DNA of 64,000 nt from Comamonas koreensis. GTDB lineage: Bacteria > Pseudomonadota > Gammaproteobacteria > Burkholderiales > Burkholderiaceae_C. Shown piece after piece: positions 49,066-59,066 of this stretch. Numbering within the stretch: the first letter of the stretch is position 1; every line of letters starts with the position of its first letter. A program made the position numbers and the translations under genes. The notes below the pieces were generated by a model. It made no database searches. It was given only the letters and a program-made list of their open reading frames with translations, and was not told the DNA's origin. The stretch is taken from contig NZ_CP043575.1 of NCBI RefSeq assembly GCF_014076495.1, forward strand, positions 3,472,001 through 3,536,000. The letters run 5' to 3'.

Positions 49066-49854
49066 ATGCCACATCTGCTCTCAGCCCGCCTGATCGTGCT
49101 GGCTGCGCTGTCCACCTTGGCGGCAGCCAGCCCCTCGGTCTGGGCCCAAAATTACTCACCCTCTTCCGATCCCTTTTTGCCGCAGCAGGCCCCCGGCGCG
49201 CAGCCGCCCTTGCCTGCGGGCGAGCAGCCCTATGGCCGGGTACTGTCGGTCACACCGGCCTACCGCCAGGTCAACACGCCACAAACCGTCTGCAATGACC
49301 AGCAGGTGTATGCCGGCCAGCGCACCTCCGGCGTGGGCGCCATTACTGGCGCCGTTGTCGGTGGCTTGCTGGGCAACGGCATTGGCCATGGGTTTGGCCG
49401 CGCAGCAGCCACCGGCGCCGGTGTCATTGCCGGCTCGGCCATCGGCAACCAGCTCGAAGGCGGCACCCCCAGCTACCAGACGGTGCGGCAATGCGCCAAC
49501 CAGTACACCACGCAAAACCAGCCCGATGGCTATAACGTGGAGTATGAATACGCCGGCCGCCGCTACAGCACGCGCACGGCCACGGCACCGGGCGAATGGC
49601 TGCCGCTGAGCGTGCAGCCTGCCGCTTCGGCCTACGACAACTCTCCTCCACAGGACTATGCCCCCGCGGCACCTGAGCCCGGCGTTGTCGTCAGCAGCCA
49701 GCCGGTCTACCAACAGCCCGTCTATATGGCGCCGCCCCCGGTCTATGTCGCGCCGGCGCCTGTGTACTATGCGCCGCCGCCCGTCATGCTGCAGCCTTCG
49801 GTGCAGATTGGCGTGGGCGGTTACTGGGGCGGCCACCGCGGCCACTGGCGTTAA
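49066..49854 (+). CDS. Secreted glycine-zipper (2TM, YMGG-like) protein
   Basis: 262 residues with a signal peptide ending PSVWAQ (about residue 28). A glycine-zipper segment at about 87-127 (GAITGAVVGGLLGNGIGHGFG, GAGVIAGSAIGNQ) is preceded by a YRQVNTPQTVCNDQQ segment, as in outer-membrane SlyB/RcnB-type small proteins. The C-terminal third is Pro/Tyr/Val-rich (PVYMAPPPVYVAPAPVYYAPPP) and ends GGYWGGHRGHWR. No lipobox Cys. Start at MPHLLSARL with GGAGG 5 bases upstream. Terminator at 49904-49934. Confidence 0.85.
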   Translation: MPHLLSARLIVLAALSTLAAASPSVWAQNYSPSSDPFLPQQAPGAQPPLPAGEQPYGRVLSVTPAYRQVNTPQTVCNDQQVYAGQRTSGVGAITGAVVGGLLGNGIGHGFGRAAATGAGVIAGSAIGNQLEGGTPSYQTVRQCANQYTTQNQPDGYNVEYEYAGRRYSTRTATAPGEWLPLSVQPAASAYDNSPPQDYAPAAPEPGVVVSSQPVYQQPVYMAPPPVYVAPAPVYYAPPPVMLQPSVQIGVGGYWGGHRGHWR

Positions 49855-49903
49855 ATCGGAGCGCCAAGCGCCTCCCCATGCCACGCATCCTGGCATAACA
49901 GCC

Positions 49904-49934
49904 AGCAGCAGTGCAGACGCACTGCTGCTTTTTT
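49904..49934 (+). terminator. Terminator after the glycine-zipper gene
   Basis: 11-bp perfect stem AGCAGCAGTGC/GCACTGCTGCT, AGAC tetraloop, T6. Confidence 0.92.
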
Positions 49935-50031
49935 ATGCCTGCCCTGCCGCTCAACTGCCCCACCATGTTTCAGAGACGGGCAAAGGCCTCGCCTACAATG
50001 GCGGTTTTCCTCCTTTTACCTGTTGTCTTCC

Positions 50032-51808
<1,777 letters not shown>

Positions 51809-51836
51809 TTCCCCCAGCGGAATCCTTCCATTCAGC

Positions 51837-51876
51837 AAAAACCGCTGTGTGCCTGCCCAGGCCACAGCGGTTTTTT
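51837..51876 (+). terminator. Terminator of argG
   Basis: 9-bp stem ACCGCTGTG/CACAGCGGT with a 13-base loop, A5 before and T6 after. Confidence 0.88.
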
Positions 51877-51907
51877 ATCGTCTGGATGCGGCGCGAGAGC
51901 TGCGCTC

Positions 51908-52222
51908 TTAGAACCTGTTCAAAGTCTCCTCGCGCCGCGACAGTGTCTTTGCGAGATGGGATGCGAGGGGGGCGCCCAGCCGCGCAATACCGCAGCAATA
52001 GCCGCGCTATTGCGAGGATTTGCAACGACGCAGACCGCTCCCTAGCCGGGCGCCCCTTCCCGGGCAGCGCAAAGCCACAGTCCCTACGGGTTGGAGTGAA
52101 ATCGGGCGATTTCTGCGCGCTGGCCCTTGCTTGCACCCCGGTGCAAGCTGCGTTCCATCCCTTCGAACTCATCCCGATTGCACTCCAACGCGGCTGCGTA
52201 GAGACTTTGAACAGGTTATTAG
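51908..52222. repeat. MITE-like repeat, copy 2
   Basis: 315 bases including flanking TTAG on both sides (51908-51911, 52219-52222). Terminal inverted repeats AACCTGTTCAAAGTCTC/GAGACTTTGAACAGGTT are perfect over 17 bp. Same orientation and near-identical sequence to copy 1 at 25931-26258, but ~13 bases shorter internally. The right TTAG contains the TAA stop of the cupin gene. No transposase inside. Between the argG terminator and the repeat nothing else is seen. Confidence 0.85.
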
Positions 52223-52623
52223 GCCTCGGCCACCAGATAGACCTTCTTCACAAAGCTGTCCACCTCCCAGTGGCCGGTCCAGCCCTCGGGCATGATGAAA
52301 TGGTCGCCCACGCCAAAACGGTGCACGGTGCCATCGGGGTCGACGAGGCGGCAGTCGCCTTCGACAATGACGCAAAACTCGATATAGCCCTGCACATTGG
52401 AGCTGAAGTGGCCCGCACTGGACTGCCAGGTGCCCGAACTCACCTTGCCGCCCAGGCCCTCGAACACATTCATGGTCTGGTACTCGGTATCGCCGCTGAT
52501 CGGGCGGCTGGGCTTGCCGATGACGGGATTGACCAGGGTCTTGGCGGGCCAGTGGATGATGGAGATCTTGGGAGCGGCGGGTTCGGCGGGCGTGGCAGAG
52601 GTGGCAGCGGCAGTAGTGGACAT
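52219..52623 (-). CDS. Cupin-domain protein (EutQ/ureidoglycine-type cupin_3)
   Basis: 134 residues with one cupin barrel: motif 1 region GYIEFCVIVEGDCRLVDPDG and motif 2 FGVGDHFIMPEGWTGHWEV, as in the cupin_3 proteins. N-terminal 20 residues are Ala/Thr-rich and probably disordered. Start at MSTTAAATSA; an ATG at 52647 is in frame but less likely. Enzymatic role not assignable. Its TAA is the MITE target duplication. Confidence 0.83.
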   Translation of the reverse strand: MSTTAAATSATPAEPAAPKISIIHWPAKTLVNPVIGKPSRPISGDTEYQTMNVFEGLGGKVSSGTWQSSAGHFSSNVQGYIEFCVIVEGDCRLVDPDGTVHRFGVGDHFIMPEGWTGHWEVDSFVKKVYLVAEA

Positions 52624-52799
52624 GGCAGTGATCGATAAGCGGTGCAAATGCGCAAGCAGCGATTATCTGGCAGTGCTGCTGCGCAGCGCCTCAGCTCTGG
52701 GATGAAAAGCCAAAGAAAAGGCGGCACCCCTGGTGCCGCCTTGCTGCATCTGCTGCGCCTGCAGGCCGTCTCGCCTGCAGCGCATGCAGACGTCGCAGA

Positions 52800-54131
52800 T
52801 CAGTGGAACTGCTCTTCTTCGGTCGAGCCGGTCAGCGCCTTGACGCTGGACGAGCCGCCCTGGATCACCGTGGTCACATCGTCGAAGTAGCCTGCGCCCA
52901 CTTCCTGCTGGTGCGAGACAAAGGTGTAGCCTTGCTCGCGGGCAGCGAATTCGGGCTCCTGGATCATCTCCACATAGTGCTTCATGCCTTCGCCACGGGC
53001 ATAGGCGTGGGCGAACTTGAAGGTGTTGTACCAGTTGCTGTGGATACCAGCCAAGGTGATGAACTGGTACTTGTAGCCCAGCGCTGCCAGCTCGTCCTGG
53101 AACTTGGCAATCGTCGCGTCGTCGAGGTTCTTCTTCCAGTTGAACGATGGCGAGCAGTTGTAGCTCAGCAGCTTGCCGGGGCTGGCGGCATGCACGGCCT
53201 GGGCAAATTCGCGGGCAAAGCCCAGGTCCGGCGTGCCGGTTTCGCACCACACCAGATCGGCATACGGCGCGTAGGCCACGCCACGGCTGATCGCTTGCTC
53301 CAAACCGTTCTTGACGCGGTAAAAACCTTCTTGCGTGCGCTCGCCCACCAGGAAGGGCTTGTCGTTGGCGTCGTGGTCGCTGGTGATCAGGTTGGCCGCT
53401 TCGGCATCGGTGCGGGCCAGCACAATCGTGGGCACACCCATCACGTCGGCCGCAAAACGCGCGGCAATCAGCTTCTCGCAGGCTTCATGTGTGGGCACCA
53501 GCACCTTGCCGCCCATGTGGCCGCACTTCTTGACGGCAGCGAGCTGGTCTTCAAAGTGCACGCCGGCAGCGCCCGAGGCAATCATGTTCTTCATCAGCTC
53601 AAAGGCATTGAGCACGCCGCCAAAGCCCGCTTCGGCATCGGCCACGATCGGCAGGAAGTAGTCGATGAACTCCTTGTCGCCCGGGTTCACGCCCTTGGCC
53701 CACTGGATCTCGTCAGCGCGCTTGAAAGTGTTGTTGATGCGGCGCACCATGGTGGGCACCGAGTCATAGGCGTAGAGCGACTGGTCGGGGTACATGGTCT
53801 CCGAGGTGTTGCCGTCCGCTGCCACCTGCCAGCCCGAGAGGTACACCGCTTCCAGCCCCGCCTTGGCCTGCTGCATCGCCTGGCCTGCGGTGATGGCGCC
53901 GAAGGCATTCACATACCCCTTCTTGGCCCCGCCATTGATCTTGTCCCACAGCACCTGGGCGCCGCGCTGGGCCAAGGTGTACTCCGGCTGCACGCTGCCG
54001 CGCAGGCGCACCACGTCAGCAGCCGAGTAGCCGCGCTTGACGCCCTTCCAGCGGGGGTTCTGCGCCCAATCCAATTCAAGGGCGGCAATTTGCTGTTCGC
54101 GGCTGAGTTGCTGGTTCAGTTTCTGAGACAT
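52800..54131 (-). CDS. aceA: Isocitrate lyase
   Basis: Glyoxylate-shunt enzyme, 443 residues. Catalytic KKCGHMGGK (Cys about 202), WQVAADGN and [12 protein letters not shown] motifs are present. AGGAG lies 6 bases before the ATG. Malate synthase is not adjacent. Lets the cell grow on acetate, fatty acids or PHB-derived acetyl-CoA, which fits the phasin and SDR genes. Upstream region carries a palindrome overlapping a possible -10. Confidence 0.95.
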   Translation of the reverse strand: MSQKLNQQLSREQQIAALELDWAQNPRWKGVKRGYSAADVVRLRGSVQPEYTLAQRGAQVLWDKINGGAKKGYVNAFGAITAGQAMQQAKAGLEAVYLSGWQVAADGNTSETMYPDQSLYAYDSVPTMVRRINNTFKRADEIQWAKGVNPGDKEFIDYFLPIVADAEAGFGGVLNAFELMKNMIASGAAGVHFEDQLAAVKKCGHMGGKVLVPTHEACEKLIAARFAADVMGVPTIVLARTDAEAANLITSDHDANDKPFLVGERTQEGFYRVKNGLEQAISRGVAYAPYADLVWCETGTPDLGFAREFAQAVHAASPGKLLSYNCSPSFNWKKNLDDATIAKFQDELAALGYKYQFITLAGIHSNWYNTFKFAHAYARGEGMKHYVEMIQEPEFAAREQGYTFVSHQQEVGAGYFDDVTTVIQGGSSSVKALTGSTEEEQFH

Positions 54132-54244
54132 GGGGGACTCCTGTGGTCAAGTGGGTGGAACTAACGGATCGAAAACCGGTGGACAGATACCGTCTGTCCA
54201 TGGCCTTAACTGTACGCCTGCCTCGTCGCATATTTTTGTCTTAT

Positions 54245-54258
54245 GTCTTATATAAGAC
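54245..54258. promoter_or_regulatory. 14-bp perfect palindrome in the aceA promoter
   Basis: GTCTTATATAAGAC, preceded by another direct GTCTTAT (54238-54244) and overlapping TATATA, a possible aceA -10 (TTTAAC 16 bases upstream on the minus strand). Likely a repressor operator; the regulator is not in the window. Confidence 0.55.
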
Positions 54259-54307
54259 TTATTTTTAATCGTTAAAAATCAATATCCTATTAATAACATT
54301 TCGCATT

Positions 54308-54336
54308 GAGAAATGCAATTTCTCGTATTGAGAAAT
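54308..54336. promoter_or_regulatory. Repeated GAGAAAT sites between aceA and the DMT exporter
   Basis: GAGAAAT (54308-54314), GCA, ATTTCTC (54318-54324) form a perfect inverted repeat; a third copy, ATTGAGAAAT, ends at 54336, and a looser TGAGAAT follows at about 54370. The whole gap 54132-54545 holds no gene; it is AT-rich at 54230-54380 and looks like a divergent control region. Confidence 0.45.
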
Positions 54337-54545
54337 ATTGACGCACTGCAATATCAGCATATTTCACAATATGAGAATCCGTTTTCAGAACCACTGCTGT
54401 CCAGGCTGCAGCAGCGCTGCCTGCCAGAGGCTGGCCAATTGCGGCATGATGCGCATAGCCCATTGTGCAAAGCGGATATGACAGCTTGCTTGCGCCTGGC
54501 GCCGCCTGCCCCGATCGCCCCGCTCCCCTTTTAGTCTTTGCAACC

Positions 54546-55514
54546 ATGCGCATCCATAGCAAGCCTCTGGCCTATCTGTATTTGGCACTCAGCATGTCGC
54601 TGGTGGGCGCCTATGTCGCGCTCTCCAAGCCGCTGGCCGCCACTTTTCCGGTCTTGCTGCTGGCCTGGCTGCGTTTTGGCATTGGCGGGGTGGCCATGCT
54701 GGGCTGGCTCAAACGCCCGGCCAATGAGGCGCCATTGCCCGCCAAGGCCAAGGGGCTGCTGTTTCTCGAATCCTTTTTTGGCAACTTCCTCTTTACGCTG
54801 TGCATGATCACTGGCGTGTCGATGACCAGTGCGGTCACCGCCAGTGTCACGATGGCGACGATCCCGGCAGCCATTGCGCTGCTCAGCTGGCTGGTGCTCA
54901 AGGAGCGCATCAGCGGGCGGGTGATGATCGCCATCAGCCTGGCCGTGCTGGGCATTGCGCTGCTGGCCTTTGCCAAGCCTGGCGCCAGCGCACACGCGGG
55001 CGCGGCTGCAGGCGCTGTCACCGAGACAGACCCGAGCAAGCACTGGCTGGGGCAATGGCTGTTGGTGGGCGCCGTGTTCTGTGAGGCCTGCTATGCGGTC
55101 ATCGGCAAAAAGCTCACCAGCAGCTTGAGCCCCAAGCGCATTGCGGCGCTCATCAACCTCTGGGGCTTTGTGCTGACCCTGCCTTTTGGCCTGTACCTGG
55201 CCTGGCATTTTGAGTTTGCCCAGGTGGGTGGCGCCACCTGGCTGCTGCTGGTCGGCTATGCGTTGGCCGCCTGCATGGTCACTGTCTGGCTGTGGATGAC
55301 CGGGCTGCAGGTCGTTCCTGCCTCGCAAAGCGCGGTGTTCACGGTGATGCTGCCGCTGTCGACTGCACTGGTGGGCGTGGTGTTTCTGGGCGAAACCCTG
55401 AGCGGCTTACAGATGCTGGCCTTTGCCATTGCCGTCTCCAGCCTGGCGCTGACGACCTTGCCGGTGCCCCAGCGTGGCAGAGGGAAGACAGTTTTGCAAC
55501 GCGACCCCGATTGA
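54546..55514 (+). CDS. DMT-superfamily transporter (EamA family)
   Basis: 322 residues with ten TM helices in two EamA repeats (LYLALSMSLVGAYVALSKPLAATFP; second repeat from about 180). Inner-membrane exporter or permease of small metabolites; substrate unknown. Start at MRIHSKPLAYL. Divergent from aceA over a 414-base control region. Confidence 0.87.
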   Translation: MRIHSKPLAYLYLALSMSLVGAYVALSKPLAATFPVLLLAWLRFGIGGVAMLGWLKRPANEAPLPAKAKGLLFLESFFGNFLFTLCMITGVSMTSAVTASVTMATIPAAIALLSWLVLKERISGRVMIAISLAVLGIALLAFAKPGASAHAGAAAGAVTETDPSKHWLGQWLLVGAVFCEACYAVIGKKLTSSLSPKRIAALINLWGFVLTLPFGLYLAWHFEFAQVGGATWLLLVGYALAACMVTVWLWMTGLQVVPASQSAVFTVMLPLSTALVGVVFLGETLSGLQMLAFAIAVSSLALTTLPVPQRGRGKTVLQRDPD

Positions 55515-55664
55515 CACCGCCTTGGGAGCCAGTACCATGCTCCGAGGGGAACAGGCCCCAATCTGACAAGAATCAACGCCCTAAGCTGCTCGTTGATAGC
55601 TTTGATCCATCAACAAAGGTTAGCAAAGCTAAAACAAGCAACATTTCGAGGCAAAAAAATGCGC

Positions 55665-55692
55665 CGCTCCCTTGGAAAGCGGTTTTTTTGCC
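55665..55692 (+). terminator. Weak terminator after the DMT gene
   Basis: CCGCT/AGCGG stem with a 9-base loop followed by T7, 150 bases past the stop. Confidence 0.55.
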
Positions 55693-55764
55693 GTTAGCAT
55701 GGCCGTAACCAGCGGAGGGAAACTCTGGCTGGCGATAGAGATATTGACACAAGGAAACCAAAAC

Positions 55765-56052
55765 ATGGCAACCGCATCTAAGACCGCAGCGCCTGCAAAG
55801 AAGCGCACCCCCAACGCAGCCTTCATGAAGCCGCTGACCCCAAGCCCAGAACTGGGCGCCGTTGTGGGCACCGCTCCGCTGCCACGCACGGAAATCATCA
55901 GCAAGCTGTGGGTCTACATCAAGGCCCACAACCTGCAAGACGCCGCCAACAAGCGCATGATCAACGCCGATGACAAGCTCAAGAAGGTGTTTGGCAAGCC
56001 CCAGGTGTCGATGTTCGAGATGGCTGGCCTGATCGGCAAGCACGTCAAGTAA
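55765..56052 (+). CDS. SWIB/MDM2-domain protein
   Basis: 95 residues. After a Lys/Ala-rich N-terminus, residues about 20-92 form a SWIB domain (LGAVVGTAPLPRTEIISKLWVYIKAHNLQDAANKRMINADDKLKKVFG, VSMFEMAGLIGKHVK), a fold best known from eukaryotic chromatin remodelling and also found in chlamydiae and some Burkholderiales. Basic, so DNA or protein binding is plausible; the bacterial role is unknown. AAGGA 11 bases before the ATG; strong terminator after. Confidence 0.9.
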   Translation: MATASKTAAPAKKRTPNAAFMKPLTPSPELGAVVGTAPLPRTEIISKLWVYIKAHNLQDAANKRMINADDKLKKVFGKPQVSMFEMAGLIGKHVK

Positions 56053-56097
56053 GTCCTGCCGACTTTCCTCAGCGCACTCCTTTGCGCTGCAGACCAG

Positions 56098-56126
56098 AAA
56101 CCAGCATCCGCCATGCTGGTTTTTTT
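56098..56126 (+). terminator. Terminator after the SWIB gene
   Basis: 10-bp stem AAACCAGCAT/ATGCTGGTTT with a 5-base loop and T7. The remaining gap to bfd (56127-56486) contains no credible gene on either strand. Confidence 0.9.
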
Positions 56127-56486
56127 ACGCCTTTTCTTCACAGGCAGTGACCTCCCAAGCGCTGCGCCATGGCGCCGTGGCCTTTATGGATGGATGGCAA
56201 GGGCCGTGCAAAGCGCGCAAAGGGACATTTCCTCGGGCAGCGATAGGAGCCTTTTCTGCCCGCATTCGCCCTCCTCATGCAGCATTCAACCGCTCTTCGC
56301 CCGCTGTCGCGGCCTGGCAGATCTGTGTGAAGCCGCCAAGGCCCGCTATCTTTTGTGTAAGCATGCTTCCAACAGCGGATGGCACAGACTATTGATTCAT
56401 AACAATAAATACTCACAATCTGGTCCAGATACACAGGCTATCGCCTACCTATGGGCCACAGCACCCCTATTGCGCTCAGGAGTTTA

Positions 56487-56516
56487 TTGCGAATGCGACA
56501 AATTCTTATTTATAAT
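56487..56516 (+). promoter_or_regulatory. bfd promoter with overlapping Fur-box-like sequence
   Basis: TTGCGA (56487-56492), 18-base spacer, TATAAT (56511-56516). The spacer (GAATGCGACAAATTCTTATTTA region) resembles a Fur box in part. Fur control of bfd is common; the site match is moderate. Confidence 0.5.
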
Positions 56517-56562
56517 CCCCATCAGTTATTCACTAGCCAGCCACCACGCTGCTTATCTGACC

Positions 56563-56835
56563 ATGATCGTTTGTGTTTGCCGCCGAGTCTCGGACAAAGA
56601 GATTGCTCGCCACGCGCATGCGGGGATGTCGTTCGATGAGATCCAGTTCGAACTGGGTGTTGGACTGCAATGCGGCTGCTGCGAAGGTTGTGCCCGCGAT
56701 GTGGTCGAGCAATGCAGCGCGTCCCGTCCGGTTGCCGCCTTGCGCAATGAAGCCGCAGTGCACCCGGTCCAGCTTGCCACCACCATCATGGAAAGCAAAG
56801 CATGGAACTCTTCGCCGCTGTCCTCGGTAGCCTGA
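56563..56835 (+). CDS. bfd: Bacterioferritin-associated ferredoxin (BFD-like [2Fe-2S] protein)
   Basis: 90 residues. Four Cys ligands arranged C-x-C at 4-6 (VCVCRRVSDKEI) and C-G-C-C-E-G-C at about 38-43, as in Bfd, which reduces and releases iron from bacterioferritin. The tail after residue 65 is longer than E. coli Bfd (64 aa) and unlike it. Upstream of tonB-exbB-exbD, so an iron-responsive unit is likely. bfr is not in the window. Confidence 0.9.
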   Translation: MIVCVCRRVSDKEIARHAHAGMSFDEIQFELGVGLQCGCCEGCARDVVEQCSASRPVAALRNEAAVHPVQLATTIMESKAWNSSPLSSVA

Positions 56836-56876
56836 TTCTGGTCGCTGCCTCTCTCTGGTGGGTCTTTCAGAAATAA
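56802..56876 (+). CDS. Possible 24-residue membrane microprotein overlapping bfd
   Basis: ORF MELFAAVLGSLILVAASLWWVFQK, out of frame with the last 34 bases of bfd. It is a single predicted TM helix with Trp-Trp and Lys at the C-terminal edge, the usual look of small inner-membrane proteins. GGAAAG lies about 10 bases before the ATG. The low proportion of polar residues is unlikely by chance in GC-rich sequence, but no homologue is known to me. Between bfd and tonB. Confidence 0.4.
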   Translation: MELFAAVLGSLILVAASLWWVFQK

Positions 56877-56937
56877 GCCACCAACGCATTGATATGCCGT
56901 GCTGCGGCTTCAGGCTGCAGCATTTTTTATTGCCCTT

Positions 56938-57666
56938 ATGCTCTCACCAGACCCTTACAGCCCCTCCAAAAAAATGGGGCGCAATATCGTGGTTACGGGT
57001 TCGGTGCTGGCAGCGCACGTCGCAGGTCTTTGGGCCTTGCAGGCGGGCCTGCTCAAAAGTGCAGCCATCGAGATGCCCAAGCCCGAACCGGTCATGGTGC
57101 AGCTGATTGCGCCCGAGCCGATGCCGGTGGTTGCGCCGCCCCCTCCTCCGACCCCCAAGCCGCCGCCGCCCGCACCGAAGCCGCCGCCAAAGCCCACGCC
57201 CAAGCCCGTCCCCAAACCTGCGCCCAAGCCCCAGGCGATCAAGGATCCGACGCCTGCACCCAATGCAGTGACCGGCACCACCGAGGCCCAGCCACCGGCA
57301 CCGCCCATCGAGGCACCGCCGCCCGCTCCGCCGTCTCCTCCACCGGCTCCGCCCGCACCGCCAGCGCCTCCACCGCCACCGGTGATCCAGCTGCCATCGA
57401 GCAATGCCGCGTACCTGAACAACCCCGCTCCGCAGTACCCGGCCATCAGCCGCCGTATGGGCGAGACCGGGACCACCATCGTGCGCGCCTACATCGACGA
57501 AGAAGGCAAGCCCCAGGAGCTGCAGCTCAAGCAGTCCAGCGGCTATGACCGCCTGGACCAGGCCGCCATGGACACGGTGCGCAAATGGCGCTTCAAGGCA
57601 GGCACCTCCAACGGAACTCCCCGGCCCATGTGGGTCAACGTGCCCATCAAGTGGGAACTCAATTAA
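56938..57666 (+). CDS. tonB: Energy transducer TonB
   Basis: 242 residues: one N-terminal TM helix (residues about 15-37), a long Pro/Lys/Ala-rich periplasmic stretch (about 55-155, EPxPKP and PAPPxP repeats), and the TonB C-terminal domain (NPAPQYPAISRRMGETGTTIVRAYIDEEG, SGYDRLDQAAMDTVRKWRF). Couples the proton gradient, via ExbBD, to outer-membrane iron/haem receptors. Start at MLSPDPYSP; the Met at 56974 is an alternative. 23 bases before exbB. Confidence 0.93.
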   Translation: MLSPDPYSPSKKMGRNIVVTGSVLAAHVAGLWALQAGLLKSAAIEMPKPEPVMVQLIAPEPMPVVAPPPPPTPKPPPPAPKPPPKPTPKPVPKPAPKPQAIKDPTPAPNAVTGTTEAQPPAPPIEAPPPAPPSPPPAPPAPPAPPPPPVIQLPSSNAAYLNNPAPQYPAISRRMGETGTTIVRAYIDEEGKPQELQLKQSSGYDRLDQAAMDTVRKWRFKAGTSNGTPRPMWVNVPIKWELN

Positions 57667-57689
57667 ATCGAACGGAAATAGGATCAGTT

Positions 57690-58415
57690 ATGGACTCGCA
57701 ATTCGGCATCGCCCACGTCTGGGCTCAGGGAGATTTCGTGACCAAGACGGTCGCCGTCATTCTGGTGGCCATGTCTCTCGCTTCCTGGATCGTGATCGTC
57801 ATCAAGGCGCTCGATATCATGCGTTTCAAGAAGTACGCCCGCAATGCCCAGGACTTCTGGCACAGCGCTGACTTCGCAGCCGGCCTGAGCAAGCTGGGCG
57901 AACAAGGCGACAACCCGTTCCGCCAGTTGGCCATCGAAGGCCGCGAAGCCACCGCCCACCACCGCAAGACGGCCGAGCACCTGCATGACTCGCTGGACGT
58001 CAGCGACTGGATCACGCGCTGCCTGCGCAATGGCATCGACGAGTTCACCGCGCGCGCCCAATCGGGTCTGGCCGTGCTCGCATCGGTGGGCTCCACCGCC
58101 CCCTTCATCGGCCTGTTCGGCACCGTCTGGGGCATCTACCACGCGCTGGTGGCCATCGGCATGTCGGGCCAGTCCTCGATCGACAAGGTCGCCGGCCCAA
58201 TCGGTGAAGCGCTGATCATGACCGCACTGGGTCTGGCTGTGGCCATCCCTGCCGTGCTGGGCTACAACGCACTGGTGCGTGGCAACAAGTCGGTGCTCAA
58301 CCGCCTCAACAGCTTTGCCCATGACCTGCATGCCTTCTTCGTGACCGGCACCCGCCTGAATGTGGACTCCAGCAAGCCCGGCGCCGTGGTCACGCCGCTC
58401 AAGAAAGGTGCCTGA
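57690..58415 (+). CDS. exbB: Biopolymer transport protein ExbB (MotA/TolQ/ExbB family)
   Basis: Proton channel subunit of the TonB motor, 241 residues, three TM segments (FVTKTVAVILVAMSLASWIVIVIK; GLAVLASVGSTAPFIGLFGTVWGIYHAL; ALIMTALGLAVAIPAVLGYNALV). The conserved GLFGTVWGI motif and the AVAIPA helix are intact. AGGA 8 bases before the ATG. Identified as ExbB rather than TolQ by position next to tonB. Confidence 0.93.
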   Translation: MDSQFGIAHVWAQGDFVTKTVAVILVAMSLASWIVIVIKALDIMRFKKYARNAQDFWHSADFAAGLSKLGEQGDNPFRQLAIEGREATAHHRKTAEHLHDSLDVSDWITRCLRNGIDEFTARAQSGLAVLASVGSTAPFIGLFGTVWGIYHALVAIGMSGQSSIDKVAGPIGEALIMTALGLAVAIPAVLGYNALVRGNKSVLNRLNSFAHDLHAFFVTGTRLNVDSSKPGAVVTPLKKGA

Positions 58416-58417
58416 TC

Positions 58418-58831
58418 ATGGCTTTTGGAACGCAAGACGATGCCGATGAGGTCATGAACGAGATCAACATGACGCCCTTGGTCGACGTCATGTTGGTGCT
58501 GCTCATCATCTTCATCATCACCGTGCCGGTGATGAAGCACTCGGTCAACATCGACCTGCCGCGTGCCGTCAACACGCCGGAAGACGCCAAGCCCGACACC
58601 ATCCAGCTGGCCATCCTGCCCGATGGCACGTACAACTGGAACGGCAAGGCCGTGACCGACGCCGAGCTGGAATCCAATATGCAGGCCGAGGCCCGCAAGG
58701 AGCCCCAGCCCGAGCTGCACATCCGCGGTGCCCGTGATGTGAAGTACGAGAAAGTGGCCCAGGCCATGGCCGCTGCCCAGCGCAGCAACTTGAAGAAAAT
58801 CGGCTTTATCACCGACCAGGTGGGCGAGTAA
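58418..58831 (+). CDS. exbD: Biopolymer transport protein ExbD
   Basis: 137 residues with one TM helix near residues 18-40. The proton-carrying Asp is in the motif NMTPLVDVMLVLLIIF. C-terminal periplasmic domain follows. Starts 2 bases after exbB; terminator at 58851-58875 ends the tonB-exbB-exbD unit. Confidence 0.94.
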   Translation: MAFGTQDDADEVMNEINMTPLVDVMLVLLIIFIITVPVMKHSVNIDLPRAVNTPEDAKPDTIQLAILPDGTYNWNGKAVTDAELESNMQAEARKEPQPELHIRGARDVKYEKVAQAMAAAQRSNLKKIGFITDQVGE

Positions 58832-58850
58832 ACTGCCCACCTTCCCGGCA

Positions 58851-58875
58851 AGGGCTCCAGCAGGAGCCCTTTTTT
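58851..58875 (+). terminator. Terminator of tonB-exbBD
   Basis: 8-bp stem AGGGCTCC/GGAGCCCT with a 4-base loop and T6. Confidence 0.9.
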
Positions 58876-59066
58876 CATGGCGGATGCAGACCGGATCAGG
58901 TTTACCCGCAGTGACGCCCAAGCGACGCCAGCAGCCCGCTTGCCCTGCCTAAACTGGACCGCAGGACAAGCGCCGTGGCGACCTGTACTGGCCGAAGCAG
59001 CGGCGGGCAAACCGACCATCACCAGCGCCTCCCCCAACTATCACTAGATTGAGGAGACACCGATTG

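Noticed and set aside
49066..49854. Pro/Tyr-rich repeats of the glycine-zipper protein as a possible adhesin or silk-like material
   Set aside because: Such tails are common in small outer-membrane glycine-zipper proteins; nothing further supports it.
56113..56560. Open frame fused in front of bfd
   Set aside because: Crosses a terminator and promoter, low-complexity, no family resemblance; bfd starts at MIVCVCRRVS.
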